Of a DNA stretch of 64,000 nucleotides, positions 9,801 to 16,653 are shown piece after piece. The stretch lies in NCBI GenBank assembly GCA_008690995.1, contig VRMN01000001.1:4092001-4156000 (forward strand). Reading direction: 5' to 3'. Below the pieces are notes generated by a model. That model was not told where the DNA came from, ran no database searches, and worked only from the letters and a program-made list of their open reading frames with translations. This DNA is from Porphyridium purpureum (taxonomy: Eukaryota > Rhodophyta > Bangiophyceae > Porphyridiales > Porphyridiaceae). Numbering within the stretch: position 1 is the stretch's first letter; each line of letters starts with the position of its first letter. The position numbers were made by a program, and so were the translations under genes.

Positions 9801-10109
9801 TCGGCAGCCGGTGCATCCAAACCGGCCGTCGGTGCATCTAAACCGGCAGCCGGTGCATCCAAACCGGCAGCAGCGAAAGGCGCGGGCCCCAAGGCGGAGG
9901 CAAAAGAACCGCTGATCTGGGACTTTGGCGAGGCCGAGGAGGGCGAATTGCAGCGTATCTTCCGGGAGGACGGACTATTCACTTTCCTCAACTTGCTGTA
10001 CAAGCAGAATGAGAGCCAGGTGTGGTGGTATGCAATACTCGTCCTGATTGCGTTTATTGGGTACGGCTGCGTGTACTTGGCGGTCACAAACTCTGACGTG
10101 CTGCCCTGA
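6891..10109 (+). CDS. Large disordered repeat protein with C-terminal membrane helix
   Basis: Not recognised as a named family. Clear coding sequence runs from about 7060 to the stop at 10109. The frame is open from 6852 but has no ATG before about 7359, so the 5' end is unresolved (non-AUG start or an upstream spliced exon). The protein has about twenty copies of a motif of the form (G/S)-L-(F/Y)-(D/E)-S-Y-M-x-x-R-x-x-K-E, alternating from the middle onward with a second form, N-Y-A-D-Y-M-K-T-R-T-D-G-V. Linkers are Pro/Ala/Ser-rich. Next comes a 14-unit Ala/Ser/Lys/Pro heptad array (9579-9872). Last is a conserved-looking acidic/aromatic segment and one hydrophobic helix (WWYAILVLIAFIGYG and following) close to the C-terminus, as in tail-anchored proteins. 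Regular short aromatic/Arg motifs in a disordered chain suggest a multivalent scaffold. A pyrenoid or phycobilisome linker is one possibility (inference only). Confidence 0.8.
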   Translation: MCKGVGGGGEWWRGKDGRCGAWVCAQRRQRGAGWQPASEGRRRRQCARRGAAARARVVQFDKPTRDPEPTELDPNDPKAKQAAIHRAPKSFEEYLKERAAKEAAAKGGANAAASSASTAPLQSTGRNPAVQSSPPPPPAPAPAPASRASGGGLYEEYMKKRSSGGASPVKPSAPSSNAPVAPVTGGSSYESSTRARAAENKSAAMPPPSAADLAPTGPPAPPAGGLFESYMRERAKKEKPGAAQSRQPAEPSTPPASGGLFESYMASRQAREGSGPAQAPAPSAKSAAAATNYADYMKSRTDGVRQNPVAPPAAPAPKKSDASTPVGGSLYDSYMRDRARKETTVPQAAAPSAQRKDQGSPSATSLFDSYMASRKENPAASAPPRSPAKPSTGAAQPTSYTEYMKSRTDGVKPHAVAPPSAPMSSTPEPIAPAGGSLYDSYMRERARKEGKGSSTGAPAQVPQGTESKVAPREGSSTSLFDSYMAKRKDKGDVGLRPSSAPVAVPKPATPAVTNYADYMKTRKDGVKELPRSAAAPQQLEKVAPIGGALFDEYMQKRKSKEASSQTSTVPQAPNKPSAPANKSSVEDVKVRSDTSRQSKAVTPTPLDAPDKLKAASPVDSGSLFESYLRERKAKESKSVSSSSKPAAPSKPAGPPATNYADYMKTRTDGVKENPVKPGAKLESEAPAVPISGDLFESYMRDRKAKEARTPPPSSKSSAAAPKRSSPGATNYADYMKTRTDGVKENPKTPVAPQEPEVPTAPAGGALFDSYMREREAKESLSSESFTRSSSFEEFRQRKAPSSSPAREPVEEKVAETKEVAPKAPEEPMSKSSYKRSASFQEYLKQRENAAVEEYKQQQGKKDVKASSDIKPAGAKLSKTTAKPTGKAAAKSSEAAVDASKPAADASKPAADASKPAAGASKPATGASKPAADVSKPATGASKPAVDASKAAADVSKPAAGASKPAVGAAKSAAGASKPAVGASKPAAGASKPAAAKGAGPKAEAKEPLIWDFGEAEEGELQRIFREDGLFTFLNLLYKQNESQVWWYAILVLIAFIGYGCVYLAVTNSDVLP
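9579..9872 (+). repeat. 21-bp coding minisatellite, 14 units
   Basis: Fourteen consecutive 21-base units encode heptads of the type (D/G)-A-S-K-P-A-(A/V/T). They lie inside the repeat-protein gene, between the motif region and the C-terminal membrane segment. The units differ at a few positions (D or G first, A/V/T last, occasional V, A or S inside), so the array is older than a pure slippage product. It stays in frame throughout. It probably acts as a flexible basic spacer. Confidence 0.9.
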
Positions 10110-10269
10110 CGCGGTTTGGCAAGCGGTTTATGTAGTAAAAAGCGGTTGTTTTGTGGTTTCTCGGAGATTTGCGGTTAGTGCCAGGTAGTAGCTCTGCTTG
10201 GCGAGGTTGTGTCTTGGCAAGCGGCACAAGCGCCGAACGGGAGCCCGTCCAGCACACGACAGAAACGCG

Positions 10270-11037
10270 ATGGCGAACATGGCGTTCCAAGCGCTCTTGC
10301 CGTGGCGACCGGCCAGCTCGCGACGCGCTGTGGGCCAGCGCGCAAGGCCACTGGACCTGAGGCGCTGCTGTGTGATGCAGTTCCGCTTTGACAGCGGGCA
10401 TTGGGACTTCAAAACCCTGGATGAAGCCACGCAGCAGTCTCTGCGCAGCTGGATGCAGCCGCCCCTGCTGCTCGCCCCGGTGTCGCCGTCCTCGTCGTCT
10501 GCGTCAGCCGCCACGCACGCACATCCTAAACCAAACCCCGCAGAATGCAAGCAGCGGAACGCCAACCGCGTCTGCATCCGCTCGATGAAAGGTGCGGTGC
10601 TGGTGGGCGAGTACATCAATGCCTCCGATCGGGAGAAAAACCAGACAGCATGGGTCCGCCCGCTGCTGCTCATGAAAGAGCCGACAAGGCAGCAGCGCGT
10701 CGTCCGTTCCAAGGAGGATGCCGAACGTGCTCGGATAGATGAGTCGGAGCCAGAAGGTGCGCAGTTTACAGAGTTGCGTGGCTGTGCAGACCTCTTTGTA
10801 CCTGCCGCTCTGCTGCAGCCGCTGAGCGGAGAGCTGGGTACCGTGGTCGAGCTCATGTTGTCGGCCCACTTTCCCAATTGGCAGACACTAGACGAACAGA
10901 TCGAAGCCGGCAGCAGAGCGATATGGAGCGTGCTTGAAGACGCTTTGGCGGAGGCGTTTCCGCAGGTTATACGCCCAGTGGATGCAGACGGGAAGGAGTC
11001 AGAGACCGATGGCGACGACTTTTCGTGTCATATTTGA
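10270..11037 (+). CDS. Hypothetical protein with possible organelle-targeting N-terminus
   Basis: 255 residues from the ATG at 10270. The frame extends upstream only to a TTG. The first 40 residues are Arg/Ala-rich with almost no acidic residues (MANMAFQALLPWRPASSRR), as in plastid or mitochondrial transit peptides. The rest is globular-looking, with a Ser/Ala/His/Pro-rich loop at about 70-90, a segment VLVGEYINASDREKNQ, and an acidic C-terminus. No domain was recognised. It lies 160 bases after the repeat-protein gene on the same strand and converges with the methyltransferase gene. Function unknown. Confidence 0.65.
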   Translation: MANMAFQALLPWRPASSRRAVGQRARPLDLRRCCVMQFRFDSGHWDFKTLDEATQQSLRSWMQPPLLLAPVSPSSSSASAATHAHPKPNPAECKQRNANRVCIRSMKGAVLVGEYINASDREKNQTAWVRPLLLMKEPTRQQRVVRSKEDAERARIDESEPEGAQFTELRGCADLFVPAALLQPLSGELGTVVELMLSAHFPNWQTLDEQIEAGSRAIWSVLEDALAEAFPQVIRPVDADGKESETDGDDFSCHI

Positions 11038-11394
11038 TTGGCGGTATCTGCGTGTAGCCCTTCCACCTGCGAACGTGATTCTTCTACCTTAGGCGGATCT
11101 TTCTGTGGTGCGAAGGTACGTGATGCGCATCCCAATAGTTTTTCTGCCTTCCTTGTTCCGAGCGAGAGTGTCGTAGAAAGAATTCCCTTCGACGGCACAC
11201 ATCAGAGTCGACACTTGACACATTGCTGCCAGCTCGATCAAGCCCTCTTTTTTTTTTTTTGCCTTTGATTGCGCACAGCCAAGGCTGCCAGTACCGCGAG
11301 TCGCCCTCTGTGTTCGGAGAATCCGTATTCCATGCATTACCATACCATGCGTACAAGGATGCTCTTTATTTCTACGAAATGACATGGTCGGTTG
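11038..11394. other. Convergent intergenic gap
   Basis: 357 bases between two converging genes. A T-run lies near 11250. Nothing else is supported. Confidence 0.5.
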
Positions 11395-12243
11395 CTAGTC
11401 AGCAAGTTTCTTCTTGGTCGCTTGGACGATATACATGGGATCGCTGCGGCCAAACAATTTGCGGGGCGAAATATCGATTCCCTTTGGCGGTTCAAATTCG
11501 CCCGCGTAATGGAAGAAGCTACCCACAATAAACACATGCTCGGCATCATTTGTGCGCAGCCAGATCGCACTGACCTTGGTCGGGAAGCAGCGGTTGCTAA
11601 AGCTCATGATGGCCTTTCCGCCTGGCCTCAGCACGCGCGCCATTTCTTTGAAGATTTCGAGCGGCTTGACGAGGTAGTCGACGGAAACCACATTGGTGAT
11701 CACATCAAACGAGTTGTCAGGGTACGGCATCATCGGATTTCTGTTCAGATCCACAACATCGAACGAGGTGAGGCGCTTGTTCTGCTCCAGCTCGTACTTG
11801 TTCATGCCCAGTCCGACGACCTTGTTCAGAGGCAAGTCTTCCGGATAATGCGAGATCCAGGAGCTGCACAAGTCGAGCACGTCCGATCCCGGCTTAATTT
11901 CCTTCGCGTAGTACTTTGTGAGGGCGTCGATGGCGTCGTCGTCAATGTGCGTCACCAGCCGCGGCTGTGAGTAGAAGTACGAGTCGATGCTCTCATCCTG
12001 CCGCTGAAAGTCTTGCGGCTTGAACGGCCACTGTTCCGGCCACTTTGGACTCTTCAAGGCGTCCTCGATCTGTACTTTCATGCTGAGCTGCTGCGTGCAC
12101 ACGCGTCTGCTGAACCGCGCACCGTGCACGCTGCGAGTCCGGCTCCTGGACACCACACACCTTCCAGCCGCCGCACACACAAACCCAGATGCCACGCTGC
12201 CTACGGCTCCAACACCCACCCCGCAGGCGCCTACAAACGCCAT
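11395..12243 (-). CDS. SAM-dependent methyltransferase (type 11-like), probably organellar
   Basis: 282 residues from the ATG at 12243; the frame continues upstream only to a GTG. The N-terminal 55 residues are rich in Ala, Gly, Val, Arg and Ser with few acidic residues, like a transit peptide. The class I methyltransferase core has motif I as VLDLCSSW, an acidic strand end VVDLNRN, the segment NSFDVITNVVSVDYL, and the post-motif RVLRPGGKAIMSFSNRCFP typical of Methyltransf_11. Motif I is DLCSS rather than the usual DxGxG, as in some plant and algal relatives. Substrate unknown. The gene was divergent from the coiled-coil gene at 14050 before a transposon landed between them. Confidence 0.82.
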   Translation of the reverse strand: MAFVGACGVGVGAVGSVASGFVCAAAGRCVVSRSRTRSVHGARFSRRVCTQQLSMKVQIEDALKSPKWPEQWPFKPQDFQRQDESIDSYFYSQPRLVTHIDDDAIDALTKYYAKEIKPGSDVLDLCSSWISHYPEDLPLNKVVGLGMNKYELEQNKRLTSFDVVDLNRNPMMPYPDNSFDVITNVVSVDYLVKPLEIFKEMARVLRPGGKAIMSFSNRCFPTKVSAIWLRTNDAEHVFIVGSFFHYAGEFEPPKGIDISPRKLFGRSDPMYIVQATKKKLAD

Positions 12244-12333
12244 GACGCCTACACCCTCCGCTCCCTTTCTCCCTCTTCTCCTGTCTCTCTGTGTCTCTCT
12301 CCACCTCGACTTGTCAATTTCCACGCACGTGCA

Positions 12334-12344
12334 AACTGAACCTC
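12334..12344 (-). promoter_or_regulatory. GAGGTTCAGTT promoter motif (methyltransferase side)
   Basis: Read on the minus strand this is GAGGTTCAGTT, soon followed by TGCGTGG. The same 11-base motif, followed by GCGTGG, occurs on the plus strand at 13765-13775. The two copies flank the inserted Tc1 element and face the two divergent genes. This looks like one bidirectional promoter split by the transposon. Confidence 0.5.
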
Positions 12345-12351
12345 TACCGTA

Positions 12352-12470
12352 AAGTGCGTCTCAAACAAATAGGACACTGCAAAATTTGTCCATTTTCATA
12401 GTAAATTATGAAAGTTTACTATGAAGACGTGTCTTCGAGGGGGAAACAGGATGCTCAAACAAATAGGACA
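12352..12470 (+). repeat. Tc1-like left terminal inverted repeat
   Basis: This matches the reverse complement of 13581-13699 with only a few differences by eye. It contains two direct copies of a 16-base site about 90 bases apart, the likely transposase-binding sites. Confidence 0.9.
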
Positions 12471-12504
12471 TTTGACAAAGAGAGACTATATGGAGCTCTA
12501 GGGA

Positions 12505-13518
12505 CTAAAAGTTCCGGACGTTTGCGCCCTCCATGTTCATGCAGCGGTGTAGACGTGCATTCCACCCCGTCAGAAGGCTCCGAACCTCTGCGTTCGTGAT
12601 CGACGCCCAGACTTCTATGATTTCAGCCTCCAGCTCCGAGAGAGACTCATACTGCCTGTTTCCGGCGTAAATTCGGCGCGACATAATGCTCCACACGTTC
12701 TCCACCGGATTCAGGTCTGGCGAGTACGCTGGCCAATCCATTACATGCCATCCTTCGCGCGCGAAGAAGGACTTTGTATTCCGCGCCGCATGAGCAGGGG
12801 CATTGTCCTGCATGAATGTCCATCCTTCTGGATGAGTTTCACCGAAGATGGTCGCCACTCGAGAGGACTCCAGCATGGCCACATAGTTTTCTGAAGTGAT
12901 CCTTGCTGGGGTCTTCAGGAGCGCCATCTTCCCAGCGGAAGAAATTGCCATCCAAAACATCACACTTCCGCCGCTCGTATGACGGCGGACTCGATCCGGG
13001 AGCTCTCCTGTCCGGACCCACTGACCAGAATACCCATCAGGGCCATCTAAATTGAACTTCTTTTCATCCGTAAAGATGACTTTTCTATGCTCTTCAATTT
13101 TATTCAGATTTTGCATGGCAAATGCCACGCGACGCAGCCGATTCTCACGGGAAAGAGGCTGCCTGACGATGGCACGCCGAAAGGACAGATCATCGGCCAT
13201 ATTGCGCCTCACTGTCTCACGGCTTACCGGCTTCCTTTGGGACCTGCCAGTATTGACCTGCATTGTGAGAGCCTTTAGAGGGCTCCTAGGAGCCGCTCTA
13301 AGTTTATTAAAAACACGCGTTTGAGCGGGTCCTGTGAATTTACGGGCATTCTGATTGCCGACGTAGCCTGGGGTCGCGTCGGGCTGGTCCAGAAAGCGTT
13401 TTACGGCATTTCTGGACCGATCCGCGCGTGTGGCTATATCGGACAGCTTGAGCCCCTCCGCGCGCCATCCCCAGATGGCACGCTTCTCCGCCTCGGTCAA
13501 CGCACCCGCGCGCCCCAT
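12505..13518 (-). CDS. Tc1-like transposase, DD34E
   Basis: 337 residues from the ATG at 13518; a TTG at 13572 would extend it by 18 residues into the terminal repeat. The N-terminus has a helix-turn-helix DNA-binding region (LTEAEKRAIWGW, SDIATRADRSRNAVKRFL). The catalytic part shows FTDEKKFNLDG (first Asp), FMQDNAPAH (second Asp) and SPDLNPVENVW (Glu). Exactly 34 residues lie between the second Asp and the Glu, the DD34E spacing of Tc1-like enzymes. No internal stop is seen. It performs cut-and-paste transposition into TA dinucleotides. A near-identical copy lies at 57530-58543. Confidence 0.95.
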   Translation of the reverse strand: MGRAGALTEAEKRAIWGWRAEGLKLSDIATRADRSRNAVKRFLDQPDATPGYVGNQNARKFTGPAQTRVFNKLRAAPRSPLKALTMQVNTGRSQRKPVSRETVRRNMADDLSFRRAIVRQPLSRENRLRRVAFAMQNLNKIEEHRKVIFTDEKKFNLDGPDGYSGQWVRTGELPDRVRRHTSGGSVMFWMAISSAGKMALLKTPARITSENYVAMLESSRVATIFGETHPEGWTFMQDNAPAHAARNTKSFFAREGWHVMDWPAYSPDLNPVENVWSIMSRRIYAGNRQYESLSELEAEIIEVWASITNAEVRSLLTGWNARLHRCMNMEGANVRNF

Positions 13519-13580
13519 TTCCCGCCCGAAATCGCCCTCTTCTTGTCGACTGGCCGCCGCCGGGCGCGCCAAAACGCTTG

Positions 13581-13699
13581 TGTCCTATTTGTTTGAGCAT
13601 CCTGTTTCCCCCTCCGAAACAGGTCTTCATAGTAAAATTTCATAATTTACTATGAAAATGGACAAATTTTGCAGTGTCCTATTTGTTTGAGACGCACTT
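13581..13699 (-). repeat. Tc1-like right terminal inverted repeat
   Basis: Partner of the repeat at 12352-12470. Its inner end overlaps the region just before the transposase start, so the transposase promoter probably lies inside this repeat. Confidence 0.9.
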
Positions 13700-13708
13700 T
13701 ACGTAAAA

Positions 13709-13775
13709 GTACAGTGCTCGCTGTACTAGGAGTTCAGTGGATGAAGTACAGTGGCCGTGCGATCGAGGTTCAGTT
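13709..13775 (+). promoter_or_regulatory. GTACAGT motif cluster upstream of coiled-coil gene A
   Basis: GTACAGT occurs at 13709-13715 and 13746-13752, its inverted form CTGTAC at 13721, and GTTCAGT variants at 13732 and 13768, the last as GAGGTTCAGTT (13765-13775). A purine-rich leader follows (about 13805-13880), then the ATG at 14050. The same order, motif cluster then purine-rich leader then ATG, is seen upstream of SMC1. Confidence 0.55.
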
Positions 13776-14049
13776 GCGTGGAAACGCTGCGTGATTTGCG
13801 CGAGTTCGTTGCGAGGTGTGAGCAGTGAGGAGAGAGGAAGAGGGAAAAGCAAGGAGGGAAGTAAGAGGGGAAGCGGGCTTGTGTGTTGCTAGCGAGCGAC
13901 GTGGTGCGTTGGGTTCCGGTCAGTGCGAAGAGGAGCCGCGCCCCCGAAGTTGGTTGGGTTGGTTCTGGGCTTAGTTTCTCTGTGTTCCGCAGAGCGGCTT
14001 TGAAGAGAGTGGGGTTGGGAGTGGGAGTGCCAGCGGGGAAGAAGGGAGG

Positions 14050-15336
14050 ATGGGGTTGTTCGGGAAGCAGAAGAGCTCGGACTCGGGCAAGAGCGTGGAG
14101 AGGCAGTCGTCCAGTGATGCGTCCGTGCCGTCGCTGGGATCGTTTGGCTCGTTTAAGAAGGTGTCGTCGCTGAGGAGGACGCCGTCTGACGGCCGCGAAA
14201 TGTCGCAGAACTCGCAGGCGTCTGCAGGCGGAAAGTCGCAAAGCGTCGCGCCGTCCACTGTGTTTGAGATGAAGACACCCGGGCAGGTGCTGGCCCGGGT
14301 GGAAGTGATCAAGCTCGATGTGGCGGAGCTTGAGAAGGAGTGCATCAAGCTCGAGAGCCAGCTTTCCTCGGCGAGTCGCGTCGTCAAAGTGGAGCAGCGC
14401 GTCGACGACGATCTGCACCTACAGCGGAAAAAGTACGACAAGGCCGTCGCGGCGCTCGAGGACATGAAGAAAGAGTCACAAACGCTCGCGGGAAGTAATG
14501 CAGGCCCGAAGGTTATGAAGAAGCTGGTCCAGCGTTACGGAGATCGCATTTTGGACCTAGAGATTGAGGAGATGCGCGAGCGCGATGAGCACAATCAACT
14601 TTTAAAGGCCATTGCGGAACAGGAGAACATCATGCGCGCTTTGGAGACACAGAGCATGCGATGCCCGCGCGTGCTGAACTCAAAGTTGAAGGTACCCCCG
14701 AAATTCTCCCCCAACCCGCTCCCCGAGTTCCATGAGTGGCGGCAGGATCAGAAGCAGGTGTTCAAGCTGATCAAGTCGGAAGAAAAGGAAGCGGAAAGGC
14801 GCAAAGAAAGCGGGGTCGAGCAAGCTCCGTTGGGCGTTTCGGTATCGGCGGCGTCATCCATGTTCGGCGGGGGTGGAGGCAGCGATAGGCACGGCGCTTT
14901 TCCGGACGCAAATCGCAGCTCGCTGCAGCGTGTGGAGAGTGGCAAGAAAAAGCCGAGCAAGTGGTCTGTCGAGGATCCAGCGGCACGATCGCGGGACCGC
15001 TCGCCTGGCGTAAGCCGTAGCTCTTCCTCAACCAGCGTCGTGAAGGCCGAGAGCGTCAAAGAAACAGACGTGCTGCAGAAGAGCGCCAGTGGAAGTGTTA
15101 AGAACCTGTTCGCCAAGTTTGACTCGGGCGAAGTGAGTGCGGAAGAAAAGGCGCACGCGCCGAATGACGCCATGCTCGAGCTGCAAAAGATTCAGAAGCG
15201 CAGTAGCTCCAAGGAACTCGTATCCTCTTTCGAGCACGCAAGTGGAAAGGGTTCGCACGACGAGGAGTTCAAAAACAAGGAGTTCGACAAGTCTGCCGTT
15301 GAAAAAGTGCATTTGGATAAGAAGTTCTTGATGTGA
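14050..15336 (+). CDS. Coiled-coil protein A, paralogue of convergent neighbour
   Basis: 428 residues, ATG start. The N-terminus MGLFGKQKSS is Gly-2/basic and could be acylated, but the fit to the myristoylation consensus is weak. Residues 10-75 are Ser-rich. A coiled coil spans about 75-205. The C-terminal third is Ser/Lys-rich with a short motif SVKNLFAKFDSGEVS and then NKEFD close to the end. Similar motifs in the same order occur at the C-terminus of the convergent gene at 15778-16653 (SAKNLLARFESGDI, GKEFD). The pair looks like an old inverted duplication with conserved tail motifs. The motif recalls short helices in actin- or cytoskeleton-binding proteins, but no family was identified. 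Function unknown. Confidence 0.75.
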   Translation: MGLFGKQKSSDSGKSVERQSSSDASVPSLGSFGSFKKVSSLRRTPSDGREMSQNSQASAGGKSQSVAPSTVFEMKTPGQVLARVEVIKLDVAELEKECIKLESQLSSASRVVKVEQRVDDDLHLQRKKYDKAVAALEDMKKESQTLAGSNAGPKVMKKLVQRYGDRILDLEIEEMRERDEHNQLLKAIAEQENIMRALETQSMRCPRVLNSKLKVPPKFSPNPLPEFHEWRQDQKQVFKLIKSEEKEAERRKESGVEQAPLGVSVSAASSMFGGGGGSDRHGAFPDANRSSLQRVESGKKKPSKWSVEDPAARSRDRSPGVSRSSSSTSVVKAESVKETDVLQKSASGSVKNLFAKFDSGEVSAEEKAHAPNDAMLELQKIQKRSSSKELVSSFEHASGKGSHDEEFKNKEFDKSAVEKVHLDKKFLM

Positions 15337-15777
15337 TGTGATGGCCCTTCGCTTGCGTGTCGCTTATCGCATGTTACGAATGGCTGTTCACGCATATCTG
15401 TGCGTGTGGATGAACAACACAGCATATCTCTATACTTGAGTAAGCAAGACAAACCTGCATATTCCTGGTTTTGTTTTATTTCATATTGTGGACCTTTCTT
15501 CCCCTACAAAGTTGGCGCCAATTCGTCCGTTGATCGAAAAGAGCATTTCACCTCTTTTCTTTTTCCCTTTTTTTTTGTGTTTGTTGTTCTTCTTGTTGTT
15601 CTTGGCTAAAGCCATCGAACCCAAAGCGAAATTTCAGCATTTCTCGCCATAGTTTGTATATCACTTTCTAACGCTACGCATGGTTCGCTCAGCCACTGGC
15701 GCTACCAATCCTTTACTTCAAAGAGTTACGGTAGGCGAGTCTGGTCCAAGCTGTCGCCGCTCGCGCGTCTGTGTCTC
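15337..15777. other. Convergent 3' gap between coiled-coil genes
   Basis: 441 bases, with T-rich runs at about 15555-15600 that could belong to 3' untranslated regions. No gene is seen. Confidence 0.5.
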
Positions 15778-16653
15778 TTACTTTTCTTTGGGCATTTTTC
15801 CAAACACGTGACGGTGATGAAAGTCCTCATTGGTGAGTCCATCAAACTCTTTGCCTGCAAACTTTGACAAATGCTCTTGTTCGGAGACCTTTGCAATGTC
15901 ACCCGATTCGAAGCGAGCGAGCAAATTCTTTGCAGAGCTCGATGCCGAGCTCGATACCACCGGCTGGTCACTATGCTTGTCTTCCTGATCGCCCGACGCG
16001 CCGCGCTCGAACTTTTTGAACGAGTCCTTGATCGAAGATCCTTGCCGCTGAAGCTTTCGCAGGTCATCACGCTCTGCGTGCCCCTGGAGTCTCCTGCTGC
16101 TCGGAAAAGAGCCGGTGATGTCTTCCCTGTCGTTCGCTTTCTTATCCGCGCCGACGCTTTTCTTGTAGGTTCTTGTGACACGAAGCACCTCGCCGTCTGT
16201 GGCAAGCGCCGGGTGGATATTCTTAGACACGAGCAGCTCGCCCAACTTTTGCAGCAGCTCGTTCTGCTCCTCTGTGTACTTGTGCAAGTAGTCGAGCTCT
16301 CTCTCGAGGTTGCGCACCTCCCTCTCCTTCTTTTCCACCTTCTTCGCGACCGCGTCCAGCTGCTGTCGGTTCTTCTGTTCAATCACGGCGGCCTCGGCCT
16401 TCAGCGGGGGCAGCTCGCGCGTCAACTCTGCGATCTTGCGTTCGAGATCCCCAATCTTTGCCTTCCGCACGGCGACCTCCTCCTCGCTCACTGAGACCTT
16501 TTCGTACAGGCGCTGCACGGCCTTCTCGCCGGCCTTAATCTTATTCTCCTCTTCGACCAGCGCCGCCAGCTCATTCTCGGCCTTCTTGATCGCGATTTTC
16601 AGCTTGAGCGGCTCATCGTCCACCAGCTTCTTCCCGCTCCGCGACGAAAACAT
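15778..16653 (-). CDS. Coiled-coil protein B, paralogue of convergent neighbour
   Basis: 291 residues from the ATG at 16653; upstream there is only a GTG. The N-terminus is MFSSRSGKKLVDD. A long charged heptad coiled coil covers about residues 15-145. A Ser/Lys-rich region follows, then SAKNLLARFESGDI and GKEFDGLTNEDF near the C-terminus, matching the tail of coiled-coil protein A. Its plus-strand 5' flank (about 16720-16810) is pyrimidine-rich, giving a purine-rich leader. Likely a structural or adaptor protein. No named family recognised. Confidence 0.75.
   Translation of the reverse strand: MFSSRSGKKLVDDEPLKLKIAIKKAENELAALVEEENKIKAGEKAVQRLYEKVSVSEEEVAVRKAKIGDLERKIAELTRELPPLKAEAAVIEQKNRQQLDAVAKKVEKKEREVRNLERELDYLHKYTEEQNELLQKLGELLVSKNIHPALATDGEVLRVTRTYKKSVGADKKANDREDITGSFPSSRRLQGHAERDDLRKLQRQGSSIKDSFKKFERGASGDQEDKHSDQPVVSSSASSSAKNLLARFESGDIAKVSEQEHLSKFAGKEFDGLTNEDFHHRHVFGKMPKEK

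Larger units (their letters stand above)
12352..13699 (-). mobile_element. Complete Tc1-like DNA transposon (IR/DR type)
   Basis: A 1348-bp element flanked by TA on both sides (12350-12351 and 13700-13701), the Tc1/mariner target duplication. The ends are about 119-bp inverted repeats (12352-12470 and 13581-13699) starting AAGTGCGTCTCAAACAA. Each end holds two copies of TCAAACAAATAGGACA in the same direction, the inverted-repeat/direct-repeat layout of many Tc1-like elements. A palindrome around TTCATAGTAAA lies between the two direct repeats. One transposase frame fills the interior on the minus strand. Both ends and the transposase look whole, so the insertion is probably recent. Confidence 0.95.

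Noticed and set aside
9579-9872. CRISPR-like or satellite array
   Set aside because: Units are contiguous, in frame and without unique spacers. They are coding heptads. The same reasoning excludes the 9-bp array at 43752.
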